Assembly: GCF_007000325.2 (NCBI RefSeq)
Contig: NZ_CP117267.1
Location: 992,001 to 1,056,000 of the forward strand
Length of the DNA: 64,000 nucleotides
From: Rhizobium rhododendri
GTDB taxonomy: Bacteria > Pseudomonadota > Alphaproteobacteria > Rhizobiales > Rhizobiaceae
Reading direction: 5' to 3'
The notes under the pieces were generated by a model. It saw only the letters and a program-made list of their open reading frames with translations. It was not told the DNA's origin and ran no database searches. The position numbers and the translations under genes are program-made. Shown here one piece after another: positions 18,841 to 28,469 of this stretch (position 1 is the stretch's first letter; every line of letters begins with the position of its first letter).

Positions 18841-19459
18841 GTGGTAACGCTTCGCAGCTTTCGTCCCTCCGATATCGACAGCCTCTACGCCATCTCGCTC
18901 GCGACAGGCCATGCCGGCGGCGATGCCTGGCACCTCTACATCGATGGTCGGTTGATGGGGCATATCTACGTTGGCCCCTATGCGAAGTTCAGTCCGGAAA
19001 CCGTGCTCGTAGCCGAGGACGAGGAGGGTGTCGGCGGCTATATCCTCGGCGTGTTCGACACGGCCGCCTTCGAGGACAGGCTTGAAGAGGACTGGTGGCC
19101 TGGTCTTCGCGCGATCTATCCGGAGCCGAGCGGCCCATCGTCGCAATGGAACGCCGACGAGCGCCGCTGCTTCATGATCCACCACCTCCGCCATACGCCC
19201 GAAAGCCTCATCGAACCTTATCCGGCGCATGTGCACATGAACCTTCTGCCGCGCCTGCAGCAACAGGGAATAAGGCACAGCGCTCCTCGACCGCTGGATC
19301 ACAATGGCCCGACAGGCCGGCGTCGGCGGCATCCACTTGGGAACCAATACTGCCAACCACGGCGCCTCGCGCTTCTGGCCGAAGCGCGGATTTGCGCAAT
19401 TATCCCCACCCGTAGCGCCGCTCTCCGAAACCACGGTGTGGTTCGGGCGTAGGCTTTGA
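18841..19459 (+). pseudogene. Frameshifted GNAT-family acetyltransferase
   Basis: The reading frame from GTG 18841 matches a GNAT enzyme up to HVHMNLLPRLQQQGI. At about 19268-19276 the frame shifts. One base fewer would continue as GTALLDRWITMARQAG, GIHLGTNTANHGASRFW and end at a TGA at 19457-19459. As written, the open frame runs in the wrong phase to 19452. An extra A in GGAATAAGGC is the simplest cause. The core acetyl-CoA loop (Q/RxxGxG/A) is split by the shift, so the product should be inactive. A sequencing error cannot be excluded. Confidence 0.75.
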
Positions 19460-19689
19460 TTACAATGAAAATCAGTGCGTCACGACTTTCAGGCCGAGAT
19501 GGTCCCGCATGGGATCGAAATCGCGATCACGATGCAGAAGGCTATCCCGCAGACTACTGACAACCCTGAAGAAATGTGTTTGACGAGATCGATACCATAC
19601 TCTCCCTCATACTCGCTCTTGTTGCCGGGCCAGCGACACGACGTCTGTCGGGTCAAACGACTCTTTCAGCTCACAGGGACTTGAGCTGA

Positions 19690-19723
19690 CTGGATCCCCG
19701 CCACAAGGGCGAGGAGGAGGGAG
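19690..19723 (+). repeat. CTGGATCC-type intergenic hairpin repeat, copy 1
   Basis: The 34-base unit begins CTGGATCCCCGCC and ends GGAGGGAG. It shares its ends with copies at 30915-30948 (inverted) and 31024-31057, while the inner stem differs. This pattern suggests a dispersed rhizobial intergenic repeat with a variable core. Confidence 0.5.
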
Positions 19724-19815
19724 GGCGAGGATGAGGGGAGTTTGGCAACCGGCTCAAATTCCCGAGTGACCTGCAGAGTTGTCGGATAATACCTTTGTCA
19801 GCAGTCTGAGGCTAT

Positions 19816-19847
19816 GGCCCTCTTCTACGCAGGCCCTCTTCTACGCA
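19816..19847 (+). repeat. Perfect 16-base tandem duplication
   Basis: GGCCCTCTTCTACGCA occurs twice head to tail without a mismatch. It is non-coding and looks like a recent slippage or duplication event. Confidence 0.7.
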
Positions 19848-20018
19848 GAACGTGCCATGATGAGATCGATTGACTTGCGGATAGTGATGCTCTTTTCGCG
19901 CAGCAGCCTTTAGTTCATCCAACGCTTTACTCTGGCGGTGTTACTTGGTGCAGCGCTATCCACAACCTTTGAAAAGCCCTGCGTTGTCGGCGAAATGACC
20001 GGCTGATAGTCACTGGCG

Positions 20019-20702
20019 ATGACCACAGACAAAAACGATATGGCAGATTCGGTCCTTTTTCTGGAGAAGAACTCCGTTGCGCTTCTCTCCGAGCCGGTAA
20101 AGCCGCTGCGCAACCGACTTGCAACCGAACGCAATATCCTCGAATCCGCCAAGGCACTCCTGGCCGAACACGGCTTCCAGGCGTTCGGCATCAATGCCGT
20201 GGCCCGTCGCGCCGGCTGCGACAAGCAACTGATCTACCGCTATTATGGCGGGCTCGACGGTCTGGTCGAGGCTATCGGTGCTGATCTTGGCAGCTGGGTG
20301 AGGGATCGCATTCCCGACGACAGCGGTGGCATGTTCATGCTGACCTACGGCGACTTGATGGAGCGGCTGGCGCTGCTTTTCCTGGCTGCACTGCGCGCCG
20401 ATCCGCTGATGCGTCGCATCGTCGCCTGGGAGGTGTCGGAGCAGACGGAACAAGTGCGAAAATTGTCCGAGGCGCGATCCAAGGCGCTGGCCGCCTGGAT
20501 CGACCGGATGCGCGGATCGCTTGTGCCTCCCAAAGGTGTCGATGCGGTTGCCGTCAACGCCATCATTCTCGCGGCCATCCAGCATCTGGTGCTCTCGGCA
20601 GCCATCGGCGGCCAATGCGCGGGATTGTCGCTGAGGAGCGAGAAGGACTGGGACAAGGCAGCCACCGGCCTGAAGCGCATCGTCCGCGCCGTCTACGGCT
20701 GA
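20019..20702 (+). CDS. TetR/AcrR family transcriptional regulator
   Basis: The 227-residue protein has an N-terminal helix-turn-helix: ILESAKALLAEHGFQAFGIN, then AVARRAGCDKQLIYRYYGGLDGL, the classic TetR recognition helix. The C-terminal ligand and dimer domain is helical and not diagnostic. A second ATG at 20040 is an alternative start. It stands alone with no adjacent obvious target; the divergent region upstream is repeat-rich. Effector and regulon are unknown. Confidence 0.9.
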   Translation: MTTDKNDMADSVLFLEKNSVALLSEPVKPLRNRLATERNILESAKALLAEHGFQAFGINAVARRAGCDKQLIYRYYGGLDGLVEAIGADLGSWVRDRIPDDSGGMFMLTYGDLMERLALLFLAALRADPLMRRIVAWEVSEQTEQVRKLSEARSKALAAWIDRMRGSLVPPKGVDAVAVNAIILAAIQHLVLSAAIGGQCAGLSLRSEKDWDKAATGLKRIVRAVYG

Positions 20703-20806
20703 GACAAGTTCTCCACAGGCCGTTAACCTTAACGAATGGTTTACGTTGCGGGAGGCCGGCTGACGGCACAAGGTGGCGCGGTCATCAATTGTTAACCAGT
20801 GTGGCC

Positions 20807-20977
20807 ATGACAGCAAAACCGGCTAAAGCCGCTCTATTCCTGATTTCAATGATGTTTTTCGCCGTCCTGGCTCTCAATATTGCAGTGCCTGCGGTGATTC
20901 TGGGCTCATTGGCGCTGGTGAGCGGGCTGGTCCTTTGCAGCGGAGATGGCGTCGGATATCGGGGAGAGGCCGCATGA
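20807..20977 (+). CDS. Small membrane protein, unknown
   Basis: The 56-residue frame encodes two close hydrophobic segments (ALFLISMMFFAVLALNIAVP and AVILGSLALVSGLVL) with little else, so an inner-membrane peptide is predicted. Its stop overlaps the ATG of the next gene by ATGA, which indicates translational coupling and supports it being real. No family is recognised. Confidence 0.62.
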   Translation: MTAKPAKAALFLISMMFFAVLALNIAVPAVILGSLALVSGLVLCSGDGVGYRGEAA

Positions 20978-21306
20978 AGTGGTTTCTGCTGTTCTGGGGC
21001 GGGCCGATCTTCTTCCTCGGCAGCTGGTACTGGCTGTCCTACTACGACATCAGTTTCGGCATATTCATGTACACCCGCGAGGTTCACGACCTGACATTTC
21101 AGGTCTACGGTAAAGTCCTCGGACTACCCCCGGAATCGATCCCACCGCTGGTGCTGCGCGCTATTATCGTCGATAGTCTCGTGGTCTTCGCGCTGATCGG
21201 CTTTCGCAAGCGCAAGCTGATTGCAGCCTGGTGGCAGGCGCGTCAGGCCTCGAGATCCGGCGATCGATTGCGGGACAGCGAAGACAGCCTGTCGAGCGCG
21301 CCCTGA
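20974..21306 (+). CDS. DUF6105-like membrane protein
   Basis: The 110-residue protein starts [16 protein letters not shown] and has a membrane segment, a short periplasmic part with [11 protein letters not shown], a second membrane segment near residue 70, and a basic tail ([10 protein letters not shown]). From memory this fits the rhizobial DUF6105 family. The start is fixed by the ATGA overlap with the upstream small gene. Its last 64 bases overlap ruvX on the opposite strand. Function is unknown. Confidence 0.75.
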   Translation: MKWFLLFWGGPIFFLGSWYWLSYYDISFGIFMYTREVHDLTFQVYGKVLGLPPESIPPLVLRAIIVDSLVVFALIGFRKRKLIAAWWQARQASRSGDRLRDSEDSLSSAP

Positions 21307-21737
21307 AGAATGAAGCTGGCCGCTGCCGAATCGATGCGCTCGGCACGTTTTGCCCTTGAAACATCCATGGCGATCAGCTGACGTTCTGCTGCGACCGTCG
21401 ACAGGCGCTCGTCCCAGAAGACGAAGGGCAGGGCGGTCTTGTCCGACATGGCCCGCACGAAAGACCGGGTCGCCTGGACCCGCGGCCCCTGCGAGCCGTC
21501 CATGTTGACTGGCAGGCCGATGATGAACGCTGCTACTTTTTCCTTCTCCGCAAACGCCAGCAGTGCTGCAGCATCGGGCGTAAACTTCACCCGCCGCAGC
21601 ACCGGACGTGGCGTCGCCAGTCTTCGCCCGATATCCGACATCGACAGCCCAATGGTCTTCGTACCGAGGTCGAGGCCTGCAATCGCCTGATTCGGCAGCA
21701 GGGTTTCCGCCAGTTCTTCGATGGTGAGGACTGTCAT
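21243..21737 (-). CDS. ruvX: RuvX/YqgF-type Holliday junction resolvase-like protein
   Basis: The 164-residue RNase H-like protein shows [15 protein letters not shown] at its N-terminus and [14 protein letters not shown] with a second acidic residue. A final Asp lies near [14 protein letters not shown]. These are the conserved YqgF catalytic positions. The family is essential in many bacteria and is tied to 16S rRNA 3'-end processing and resolvase activity. It is convergent with, and overlaps by 64 bases, the DUF6105-like gene. Confidence 0.93.
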   Translation of the reverse strand: MTVLTIEELAETLLPNQAIAGLDLGTKTIGLSMSDIGRRLATPRPVLRRVKFTPDAAALLAFAEKEKVAAFIIGLPVNMDGSQGPRVQATRSFVRAMSDKTALPFVFWDERLSTVAAERQLIAMDVSRAKRAERIDSAAASFILQGALDRLSSLSRNRSPDLEA

Positions 21738-21864
21738 CGGGATATTGTCTCGTCAAAAGAAATTGAGCGGCGGATCACTGTCATTTTTTGCCTTTTGGGC
21801 TATGTCGCTAGTGTCCTTAGCATCAAGGTTCGAATTTGCATCCCTCAATTCACGGAGTTATCCC

Positions 21865-22575
21865 ATGAAAGTCACCTGGCTCGGCCATGCCGCATTCCGC
21901 ATCGAGACTTCCAAGGCAACGATCCTGATCGACCCGTTCCTGAGCTATAACCAGTCCTTCTCCGCAGCTGGCCTGACGGTTGCCGACGTGTCCAAGGGTG
22001 TCACCCATATCCTGTTGACACACGGCCACGCCGATCACGTGGGCGACACGGCAGCGATTGCCAAGGAGACCGGCGCGACCGTTCTCGCCAATGCCGATCT
22101 CGCAGCCTGGCTCAGCGGCAAAGGCGTCGAGAAGATCGAATCCGGCAACACCGGCGGCACGATCCACTTCGACGGCTTCACCGTGACCTTCACCAACGCC
22201 CTGCATTCGTCGGCCCAGCAAACGGAAGACGGCGTTTCGCACGCGCTCGGCAATCCGAACGGCCTCGTCCTGCATTTCGATGACGCGCCGACCCTCTACC
22301 ACATGGGCGATACCGATATCTTCGGTGACATGGCGCTGATCAACGAATTGCACCAGCCTGAAATCGGTCTGGTGCCGATCGGCGACCGCTACACGATGGG
22401 CGGTGCCGTGGCTGCGCTTGCCTGCCAGCGATTCTTCAACTTCAAGTCGGTGATCCCCTGCCACTACGGCACCTTCCCGATCATCGATGCGACAGCCGAA
22501 AAGTTCGTCACCGCCATGGAAGGCGCATCCGCAAAGGTCGTCGTGCCGAAGGTCGGTGAGGAAATTACGTTCTGA
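21865..22575 (+). CDS. UPF0173 metal-dependent hydrolase (metallo-beta-lactamase fold)
   Basis: The 236-residue protein opens [14 protein letters not shown], the UPF0173 signature, and has the metal motif [10 protein letters not shown]. Later ligands lie in [10 protein letters not shown] and CHYGTFP. The start at 21865 matches the family; a longer upstream frame is non-conserved. It is a soluble hydrolase of unknown substrate, transcribed alone and divergent from ruvX by about 130 bases. Confidence 0.93.
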   Translation: MKVTWLGHAAFRIETSKATILIDPFLSYNQSFSAAGLTVADVSKGVTHILLTHGHADHVGDTAAIAKETGATVLANADLAAWLSGKGVEKIESGNTGGTIHFDGFTVTFTNALHSSAQQTEDGVSHALGNPNGLVLHFDDAPTLYHMGDTDIFGDMALINELHQPEIGLVPIGDRYTMGGAVAALACQRFFNFKSVIPCHYGTFPIIDATAEKFVTAMEGASAKVVVPKVGEEITF

Positions 22576-22601
22576 TTTACTTGCAGTTGTTAAACTGTAT
22601 G

Positions 22602-22636
22602 CTCCGATAGGTTGAAAATAGTTCAGCCTATCGGAG
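22602..22636 (+). promoter_or_regulatory. Perfect hairpin covering the ribosome binding site of the next gene
   Basis: CTCCGATAGG at 22602-22611 pairs perfectly with CCTATCGGAG at 22627-22636, and the loop flanks TTGAA/TTCA could extend it. The right arm contains the GGAG ribosome binding site seven bases before the ATG at 22644. In RNA the stem would hide this site; in DNA the palindrome could be an operator. Which applies is inference. Confidence 0.55.
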
Positions 22637-22643
22637 ACAGGTA

Positions 22644-23168
22644 ATGGCAATAAAAGACAAGCACTCTATCCATTCCACATTGCGGGAGAACATTATTGAG
22701 CATCTCTTTGCGGGAGAGATTCTGAGGTCTCTTTGGCAAAAAGAGATAGTCGATGCCGAAATTCTTAAAAGTGAATTTGATGCCGGCGGCTACGACTTGG
22801 TCCTGACATGTAGACATGTAACTCGGCACATCCAGCTTAAGGTCAGCATCGAGAATGGTGCTCGTGCGGAGGTAGGAGTGAACCTTCGACTGGCCGAAAA
22901 GCCGAGTGGCTGTGTCATTTGGATCGTAGTAGACGACGCCTTAAACTTCAGGGAGTTTCGTTGGTTTGGCGATGTACCCGGCCAACCGCTGCCCGATGTA
23001 AGCGAAATGAATGTCGTCAAGCATACCAAAGGTAATGCGCAGGGAGTCAAGGCTGAGCGCTCTGGGCATAGATCAATTAAACGTAACAAATTTACGTCAT
23101 TAAAAAATTTCGACAATTTACGTCATCATTTACTTGGTAATGAAATTTTCCAGCAGGAAAGCGTATAA
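22644..23168 (+). CDS. Accessory protein with PD-(D/E)XK-like nuclease core
   Basis: This 174-residue protein is not one I can name. The segment EFDAGGYDLVLTC (Asp51) followed by HIQLKVS (Gln64-Leu-Lys66) resembles the D...(E/Q)xK core of PD-(D/E)XK nucleases. The helical N-terminus HLFAGEILRSLWQKE would supply the preceding acidic residue. The gene is visibly AT-richer than the flanking housekeeping genes, and it sits alone between a hydrolase and gatC, which suggests acquisition. A restriction or abortive-infection function is possible but unproven. Confidence 0.55.
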   Translation: MAIKDKHSIHSTLRENIIEHLFAGEILRSLWQKEIVDAEILKSEFDAGGYDLVLTCRHVTRHIQLKVSIENGARAEVGVNLRLAEKPSGCVIWIVVDDALNFREFRWFGDVPGQPLPDVSEMNVVKHTKGNAQGVKAERSGHRSIKRNKFTSLKNFDNLRHHLLGNEIFQQESV

Positions 23169-23310
23169 TATAGTCTGTCACTAGGGTAACATTAGCGCCC
23201 AAGACAAAGGGACTCTCTCTGTAGAAATAACCCTGTCGAAACATACTGCAGTTGCACCCGACGGACATGGCCTTTATAGCGTGGGAAACACATCCCAGCC
23301 GGAGAATTTC

Positions 23311-23598
23311 ATGTCCGTCGATCTTGCCATCGTCAAGCGCGTTGCGCGCCTTGCCCGTATCGCCGTCACCGAGGATGAAGCCAACCGAATGGTCGGCGAG
23401 CTGAACGGCATCCTCGGCTTTGTCGAGCAACTCTCCGAGGTTGATGTGACGGGCATCGAGCCGATGACCTCGGTCACGCCGATGGCCATGAAGAAGCGCG
23501 AAGACGCCGTAACTGACGGCAGCAAGGCTGACGACGTCGTCGCCAATGCGCCGCTCACCGACCGCAATTTCTTCCTCGTTCCGAAGGTCGTCGAATAG
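23311..23598 (+). CDS. gatC: Glutamyl-tRNA(Gln)/aspartyl-tRNA(Asn) amidotransferase subunit C
   Basis: This is the 95-residue GatC subunit, a belt that holds GatA and GatB together. Typical segments are [39 protein letters not shown] and [16 protein letters not shown]. The start at 23311 matches the family and has CGGAGAA upstream. It precedes gatA by 61 bases, forming the usual gatCA pair. The enzyme corrects Glu-tRNA(Gln) and possibly Asp-tRNA(Asn). Confidence 0.96.
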   Translation: MSVDLAIVKRVARLARIAVTEDEANRMVGELNGILGFVEQLSEVDVTGIEPMTSVTPMAMKKREDAVTDGSKADDVVANAPLTDRNFFLVPKVVE

Positions 23599-23659
23599 GC
23601 CATCCGCGCCGTTCCGATCCATCCGACCGCAGCCTTTCCAGACCTGAAGTGAACCGATC

Positions 23660-25141
23660 ATGAGCGAACTGACCAGCCTGACCATTGCCGAAGCCCGCGA
23701 CAAGCTGCGTGGCAAGGAGATCACCGCGACCGAGCTTGCGACCGCCTACGTCGCGGCCATCGACGCGGCCAATGGCGCGCTGAATGCCTATGTCAAGGTG
23801 ACGCCCGACAAGGCGCTCGACATGGCCAAGGCCTCCGACGCTCGCATCGCCGCCGGTTCGGCCGGTGCGCTGGAAGGCATTCCGCTCGGCATCAAGGATC
23901 TGTTCGGCACGGAAGGCGTCCACACCCAGGCGTGCAGCCACATCCTCGACGGCTTCGAGCCGCGTTACGAATCGACCGTTATCCAGAACCTCTGGAACGA
24001 CGGCGCCGTCATGCTCGGCAAATTGAACATGGACGAATTCGCCATGGGCTCGTCGAACGAAAGCTCCTATTACGGCCCTGTCATCAACCCCTGGCGCGCT
24101 GCGGGCTCCAACCAGCAGCTCGTGCCCGGCGGCTCCTCCGGCGGGTCTGCTGCCGCGGTTGCGGCGCATCTCTGCGCCGGCGCCACTGCCACAGACACCG
24201 GCGGCTCGATCCGCCAGCCAGCCGCCTTCACCGGTACCGTTGGTATAAAGCCGACCTACGGCCGCTGCTCGCGCTGGGGTATCGTCGCCTTCGCCTCGTC
24301 GCTCGACCAGGCCGGCCCGATTGCCCGGGACGTGCGCGATGCCGCCATCCTCCTGAAGTCGATGGCATCTGTCGACGCCAAGGACACCACATCGGTTGAT
24401 CTTCCCGTCCCAGACTATGAGGCAGCGCTCGGCCAGTCGCTGAAGGGCATGACGATCGGCATTCCGCGCGAATACCGCGTCGAGGGTATGCCCGGCGAAA
24501 TCGAGACCCTTTGGCAGAAGGGCATTTCCTGGCTGAAGGATGCCGGCGCCGATATCGTCGATATCTCGCTGCCGCATACCAAATACGCGCTACCGGCCTA
24601 CTACATCGTCGCTCCGGCCGAAGCCTCGTCGAACCTTGCCCGCTATGACGGCGTCCGCTACGGCTTGCGCGTCGACGGCAAGGACATCCTCGACATGTAC
24701 GAGAAGACCCGCGCTGCGGGCTTCGGCACCGAGGTCAAGCGCCGCATCATGATCGGCACCTATGTGTTGTCGGCCGGCTATTACGATGCCTATTACCTGC
24801 AGGCGCAAAAAGTCCGCACGCTGATCAAGCGCGACTTCGAACTTGCCTTCCATGCCGGTGTCGATGCCATCCTGACGCCCGCCACGCCGTCCTCCGCCTT
24901 CGGCATTGCCGATGAGGAACTGGCCGCCGATCCTGTCAAGATGTACCTCAACGACATCTTCACGGTGACGGTCAATATGGCTGGCCTGCCAGGCATCGCC
25001 GTCCCCGCCGGTCTTGACGCGAAGGGCCTGCCGCTCGGCCTGCAGCTCATCGGCAAGCCGTTCGACGAGGAAACTCTGTTCAAGACCGCTCATGTCATCG
25101 AGCAGGCAGCCGGCAAGTTCACGCCTGCCAAGTGGTGGTAG
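23660..25141 (+). CDS. gatA: Glutamyl-tRNA(Gln) amidotransferase subunit A
   Basis: The 493-residue amidase-signature enzyme has the catalytic Lys in [10 protein letters not shown] and the Ser-cisSer-Lys core in [16 protein letters not shown], followed by [12 protein letters not shown]. It releases ammonia from glutamine for transfer to mischarged tRNA on GatB. Length and sequence are standard for alphaproteobacteria. gatB lies 1.8 kb downstream on the same strand, separated by accessory genes. Confidence 0.97.
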   Translation: MSELTSLTIAEARDKLRGKEITATELATAYVAAIDAANGALNAYVKVTPDKALDMAKASDARIAAGSAGALEGIPLGIKDLFGTEGVHTQACSHILDGFEPRYESTVIQNLWNDGAVMLGKLNMDEFAMGSSNESSYYGPVINPWRAAGSNQQLVPGGSSGGSAAAVAAHLCAGATATDTGGSIRQPAAFTGTVGIKPTYGRCSRWGIVAFASSLDQAGPIARDVRDAAILLKSMASVDAKDTTSVDLPVPDYEAALGQSLKGMTIGIPREYRVEGMPGEIETLWQKGISWLKDAGADIVDISLPHTKYALPAYYIVAPAEASSNLARYDGVRYGLRVDGKDILDMYEKTRAAGFGTEVKRRIMIGTYVLSAGYYDAYYLQAQKVRTLIKRDFELAFHAGVDAILTPATPSSAFGIADEELAADPVKMYLNDIFTVTVNMAGLPGIAVPAGLDAKGLPLGLQLIGKPFDEETLFKTAHVIEQAAGKFTPAKWW

Positions 25142-25368
25142 GAGCCTGAATGCGGGTTCGCGGTCGGAGATCGCGGGCTCGATGTGACATTCGTCCGCAA
25201 CAGATGAATTGAAACCCCGTCGGTATGGTGCGCTACGCACATGCCGGAGCTTACGGACGCCCTCGAGCATCCTGGCAAAGTGCCTTCATGTACACGCGCG
25301 CCATGACCTGTCTGACTTCCTCGGAGATCGGCATGGGCGTCGATCAATAGCCAGGAAATATTCAAGCC

Positions 25369-25602
25369 ATGGATTGGGTCCCTATATTATTCATTACGTT
25401 CAAAGTTCTGGCGTTGGGAACGGGTATGTTCTTCGCCATAAAGTGGCATCACGACCAACGGACCTCGTCCAAGCCGACCGATATGATCAAAGTCGCGCTG
25501 GAGGTTGCATGCTATCTGCTGATGGTGGTGATCGTGTTCGCGCTGGTTTACGTCCTGTTGGGCTATCTCGATTTACTTCCTGCCGGTTTGGGTTCTGATT
25601 GA
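25369..25602 (+). CDS. Small two-segment membrane protein, unknown
   Basis: The 77-residue frame starts MDWVPILFITFKVLALGTGMFF and has a second hydrophobic segment (VACYLLMVVIVFALVYVLL), with a short charged loop between. It is predicted to be an inner-membrane protein. It lies between gatA and an acetyltransferase, and no family is recognised. The ATG has AAGCC rather than a strong ribosome site, but the clean two-helix design supports a real gene. Confidence 0.65.
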   Translation: MDWVPILFITFKVLALGTGMFFAIKWHHDQRTSSKPTDMIKVALEVACYLLMVVIVFALVYVLLGYLDLLPAGLGSD

Positions 25603-25808
25603 GCGGACGTAGAAGCCCGGAACCAAAGTCATCAATCCGGGCCTTGCCTCGTTGGCGGCACCAAAGGCTCTCCCGCTCAATAAGGTCTCGCTGACCAGCG
25701 GTTGTGTACAGCCACGGAAACCGTGACTGTCTCTTAGCCAGCTTCGCTGAGCATCTGGCAAAAGCTGTCATCAAATGTTTTACTGGGTCAGTAACGCGTG
25801 GGGTGCTC

Positions 25809-26318
25809 ATGATTCACATTCGCAATGCCCATGAAGGCGAGACGGAGATCCTGACCAACATCGGGCTTCGCGCCTGGCAGAAGGCCATGGCGGCGATTGG
25901 GGACAGCGACGTCATGATGGACGGCGCGAGGGACTCCTTCTCGAATTTTACCCGCGACTCCTGGCTGACGATCACCGTTGTCGAAAATCACGGGGTTGCC
26001 TGCGGCTGGGCGGCGCGTGAAAAGCTGGACGAGAACATCACGGATTTCTGGATCGACCCTGACGAACTCAGGCAGGGACTGGGTTCGGCCCTGCTGGCGC
26101 AGATCGAGAGCGATATTGCCGCTCAGGGCTTCGACACCGCAGCGCTGCAGACCCACTCCGGCAATGCCGAGGCTATCGGCTTCTTCAAGACGCATGGTTA
26201 TACCGTCCACTGGCTGTCTGTCGTCTATTCGCCCTCCCTCGACCGGGATCTGCCGACCGTCGGCCTGTCTAAATCGCTGCTTCCGCCGGACGGCGACCTT
26301 TACGGCACCAGCTTCTGA
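25809..26318 (+). CDS. GNAT-family N-acetyltransferase
   Basis: The 169-residue protein begins MIHIRNAHEGETEILT. The acetyl-CoA loop is ELRQGLGSALLAQIE, and HSGNAEAIGFFKTHGYTVH is the usual GNAT C-terminal strand-helix. The substrate is unknown. An upstream extension of the frame lacks homology, so I take 25809 as start. It is convergent with the frameshifted DUF1810 gene. Confidence 0.88.
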   Translation: MIHIRNAHEGETEILTNIGLRAWQKAMAAIGDSDVMMDGARDSFSNFTRDSWLTITVVENHGVACGWAAREKLDENITDFWIDPDELRQGLGSALLAQIESDIAAQGFDTAALQTHSGNAEAIGFFKTHGYTVHWLSVVYSPSLDRDLPTVGLSKSLLPPDGDLYGTSF

Positions 26319-26332
26319 AAGGGGTCGAGGTC

Positions 26333-26787
26333 TCAGCTTCCTATGAGGGCCAGCGTCCGGTCGTCGGGGATCCCGTCGAAGAAGCGATCGAGTGCCCGCT
26401 GGAAAAGCGAATCGCGCCCGCTGACAGCTGCGAAGAGCGTCATGCTCGGTCGGAATTTCAGATCGTCGGGAGAACCGAGAATGGCGTGGCGGAGCGCCCG
26501 CCGTCGGACGTACCTCCGGCAGAGAGCATTGCCTGCACGCAGGCCGTCAACCGTTTCCCGAGCAGCGGGTGGGAGATATAAGCCGAGGCTTCCTCCTTGG
26601 AGCGGATCGCATATCGCTGCGCCATTGAAGATGCACCAAGCCCGGCTATCTGCGGAAAGACGAACCACCTCCAGTGCGAGCGCTTGGAACCGGCCAGGAG
26701 TTCCGCCAGCGCCTGTTCGTATATGCCAGCCTGCGCCTCGACAAACCTGTCGAGGTCATAGGGGTCGGTCGAAGCGGCCATCGTCAT
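26333..26787 (-). pseudogene. Frameshifted DUF1810 family gene
   Basis: The frame from ATG 26787 encodes the DUF1810 start ([41 protein letters not shown]). It runs out of phase and stops at 26458. The other half of the family (RHAILGSPDDLKFRPSMTLF through LALIGS) continues in a second frame ending at 26333. The join lies between about 26490 and 26530. Together the pieces give about 150 residues, the family's normal length, so a single indel broke the gene. Function of the family is unknown. Confidence 0.8.
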
Positions 26788-26961
26788 TCTCCCGCGTGCG
26801 CGTCACCTATATTTTGGGCGCTCCGGCGTTCCGGCAAGGCAATGGTCGGCCAAGGGGCGCTGGCGTCGATCAATTGCCGTCTGCAGCGCCCGAAAGCCTT
26901 GCACGCCAAAGCCATTTCCTTTACCTCACAGACAAGAAATCCAGCCTTTGAAGAGCATCCC

Positions 26962-28467
26962 ATGACCCTTGTCGACGTCCGCACGCCTGATCCGAAACGC
27001 TTCATTCCCGGCGCCACAGGCGACTGGGAAGTGGTCATCGGCATGGAGGTGCATGCGCAGGTCCTCTCCAAGTCCAAGCTGTTCTCCGGCGCCTCCACCG
27101 AGTTCGGCAAACCGGCCAATTCCAACGTATCGCTGGTCGATGCCGCCATGCCCGGGATGCTCCCCGTGATCAACGAGGAATGCGTCAAGCAGGCGGTGCG
27201 CACCGGCCTCGGCCTGAAGGCGCAGATCAACAAGCGCTCGCTGTTCGACCGCAAGAACTATTTCTATCCCGACCTGCCGCAGGGCTACCAGATCTCGCAG
27301 TTCAAGGACCCGATCGTCGGCGAAGGCCAGATCGTCATCTCGCTCGGCCCCGATCGCCAGGGCCAGTTCGAGGATATCGAGATCGGAATCGAGCGCCTTC
27401 ACCTCGAGCAGGACGCCGGCAAGTCGATGCACGACCAGCACGCCACCATGTCCTATGTCGACCTCAACCGCTCCGGCGTGGCGCTGATGGAGATCGTCTC
27501 CAAGCCCGACATGCGCTCGTCCGACGAAGCCAAGGCCTACATGACCAAGCTGCGCTCGATCGTACGCTATCTCGGTACCTGCGACGGCAACATGGACGAG
27601 GGCTCGATGCGCGCCGACGTGAACGTTTCCGTGCGCAAGCCCGGCGGCGATTTCGGCACGCGCTGCGAGATCAAGAACGTCAACTCCATCCGCTTCATCG
27701 GCCAGGCCATCGAATACGAAGCCCGCCGCCAGATCGCCATTCTGGAAGATGGCGGCTCCATCGACCAAGAAACCCGGCTGTTCGATCCCGCCAAGGGTGA
27801 GACCCGCTCGATGCGCTCCAAGGAAGACGCGCACGACTACCGCTATTTCCCCGATCCGGACCTTTTGCCGCTGGAATTCGACGATGCCTTCATCGCCGCA
27901 CTCGCCAAGGATCTGCCGGAGTTGCCGGATGCCAAGAAGGAGCGCTTCGTGCGCGAACTCGGCCTCTCCGTCTATGACGCGTCTGTGCTGGTCTCCGAGA
28001 AGGCGATTGCCGATTATTACGAGGCACTGGCCGCCGGCCGCGATGGCAAGATGGCCGCAAACTGGGTCATCAACGACTTGTTAGGCGCCTTGAACAGAAC
28101 CGGTAAAAGCATTGAAGAGACTCCGGTTTCCGCAATCCAGCTCGGCGGCATCCTCGACCTGATCAAGTCCGAGGCCATCTCCGGCAAGATTGCCAAGGAT
28201 GTCTTCGAGATCATCCTCAACGAGGGTGGCGATCCGGCCGAGATCGTCGAAAGCCGCGGCATGCGCCAGGTGACGGATACCGGCGCCATCGAAAAGGCGG
28301 TCGATGAGATCATCGCTGCCAACCCGGATCAGGTCGCCAAAGTTCTGGCCAAGCCGACACTCGCCGGCTGGTTCGTCGGCCAGGTGATGAAGTCGACCGG
28401 CGGCAAGGCGAACCCGCAGGCCGTGCAGGCTTTGGTCAAGGCCAAGCTCGGCATCGTTGAGGAGTAG
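26962..28467 (+). CDS. gatB: Aspartyl/glutamyl-tRNA amidotransferase subunit B
   Basis: The 501-residue GatB shows [39 protein letters not shown] and ADVNVSVR, with a C-terminal YqeY-type tail domain ([18 protein letters not shown]). It binds the mischarged tRNA, activates the side-chain carboxylate with ATP, and uses ammonia from GatA. The start at 26962 is the family start; a long upstream extension overlaps the DUF1810 remnant and is not real. An acetyltransferase gene follows after two bases. Confidence 0.97.
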   Translation: MTLVDVRTPDPKRFIPGATGDWEVVIGMEVHAQVLSKSKLFSGASTEFGKPANSNVSLVDAAMPGMLPVINEECVKQAVRTGLGLKAQINKRSLFDRKNYFYPDLPQGYQISQFKDPIVGEGQIVISLGPDRQGQFEDIEIGIERLHLEQDAGKSMHDQHATMSYVDLNRSGVALMEIVSKPDMRSSDEAKAYMTKLRSIVRYLGTCDGNMDEGSMRADVNVSVRKPGGDFGTRCEIKNVNSIRFIGQAIEYEARRQIAILEDGGSIDQETRLFDPAKGETRSMRSKEDAHDYRYFPDPDLLPLEFDDAFIAALAKDLPELPDAKKERFVRELGLSVYDASVLVSEKAIADYYEALAAGRDGKMAANWVINDLLGALNRTGKSIEETPVSAIQLGGILDLIKSEAISGKIAKDVFEIILNEGGDPAEIVESRGMRQVTDTGAIEKAVDEIIAANPDQVAKVLAKPTLAGWFVGQVMKSTGGKANPQAVQALVKAKLGIVEE

Positions 28468-28469
28468 GC

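Larger units (their letters stand above)
19460..20018. other. Intergenic region with repeats
   Basis: No reliable gene is visible in this 0.56 kb. It contains one copy of the CTGGATCC-type hairpin repeat (19690-19723) and a perfect 16-base tandem duplication (19816-19847). Short frames here lack ribosome sites and family resemblance. Confidence 0.55.

Noticed and set aside
16837..19434. 865-codon reverse frame over the AidB-type gene
   Set aside because: Runs antisense through the acyl-CoA dehydrogenase gene, which has clear family motifs; no motif on the reverse strand.
19475..19684. 70-codon forward frame after the GNAT remnant
   Set aside because: No ribosome site, no resemblance to a family, and it ends by a dispersed repeat.
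20729..20743. TTAA-N7-TTTA, near-match to a CtrA box
   Set aside because: One base off consensus, single copy, and before a small gene of unknown role; not enough support.
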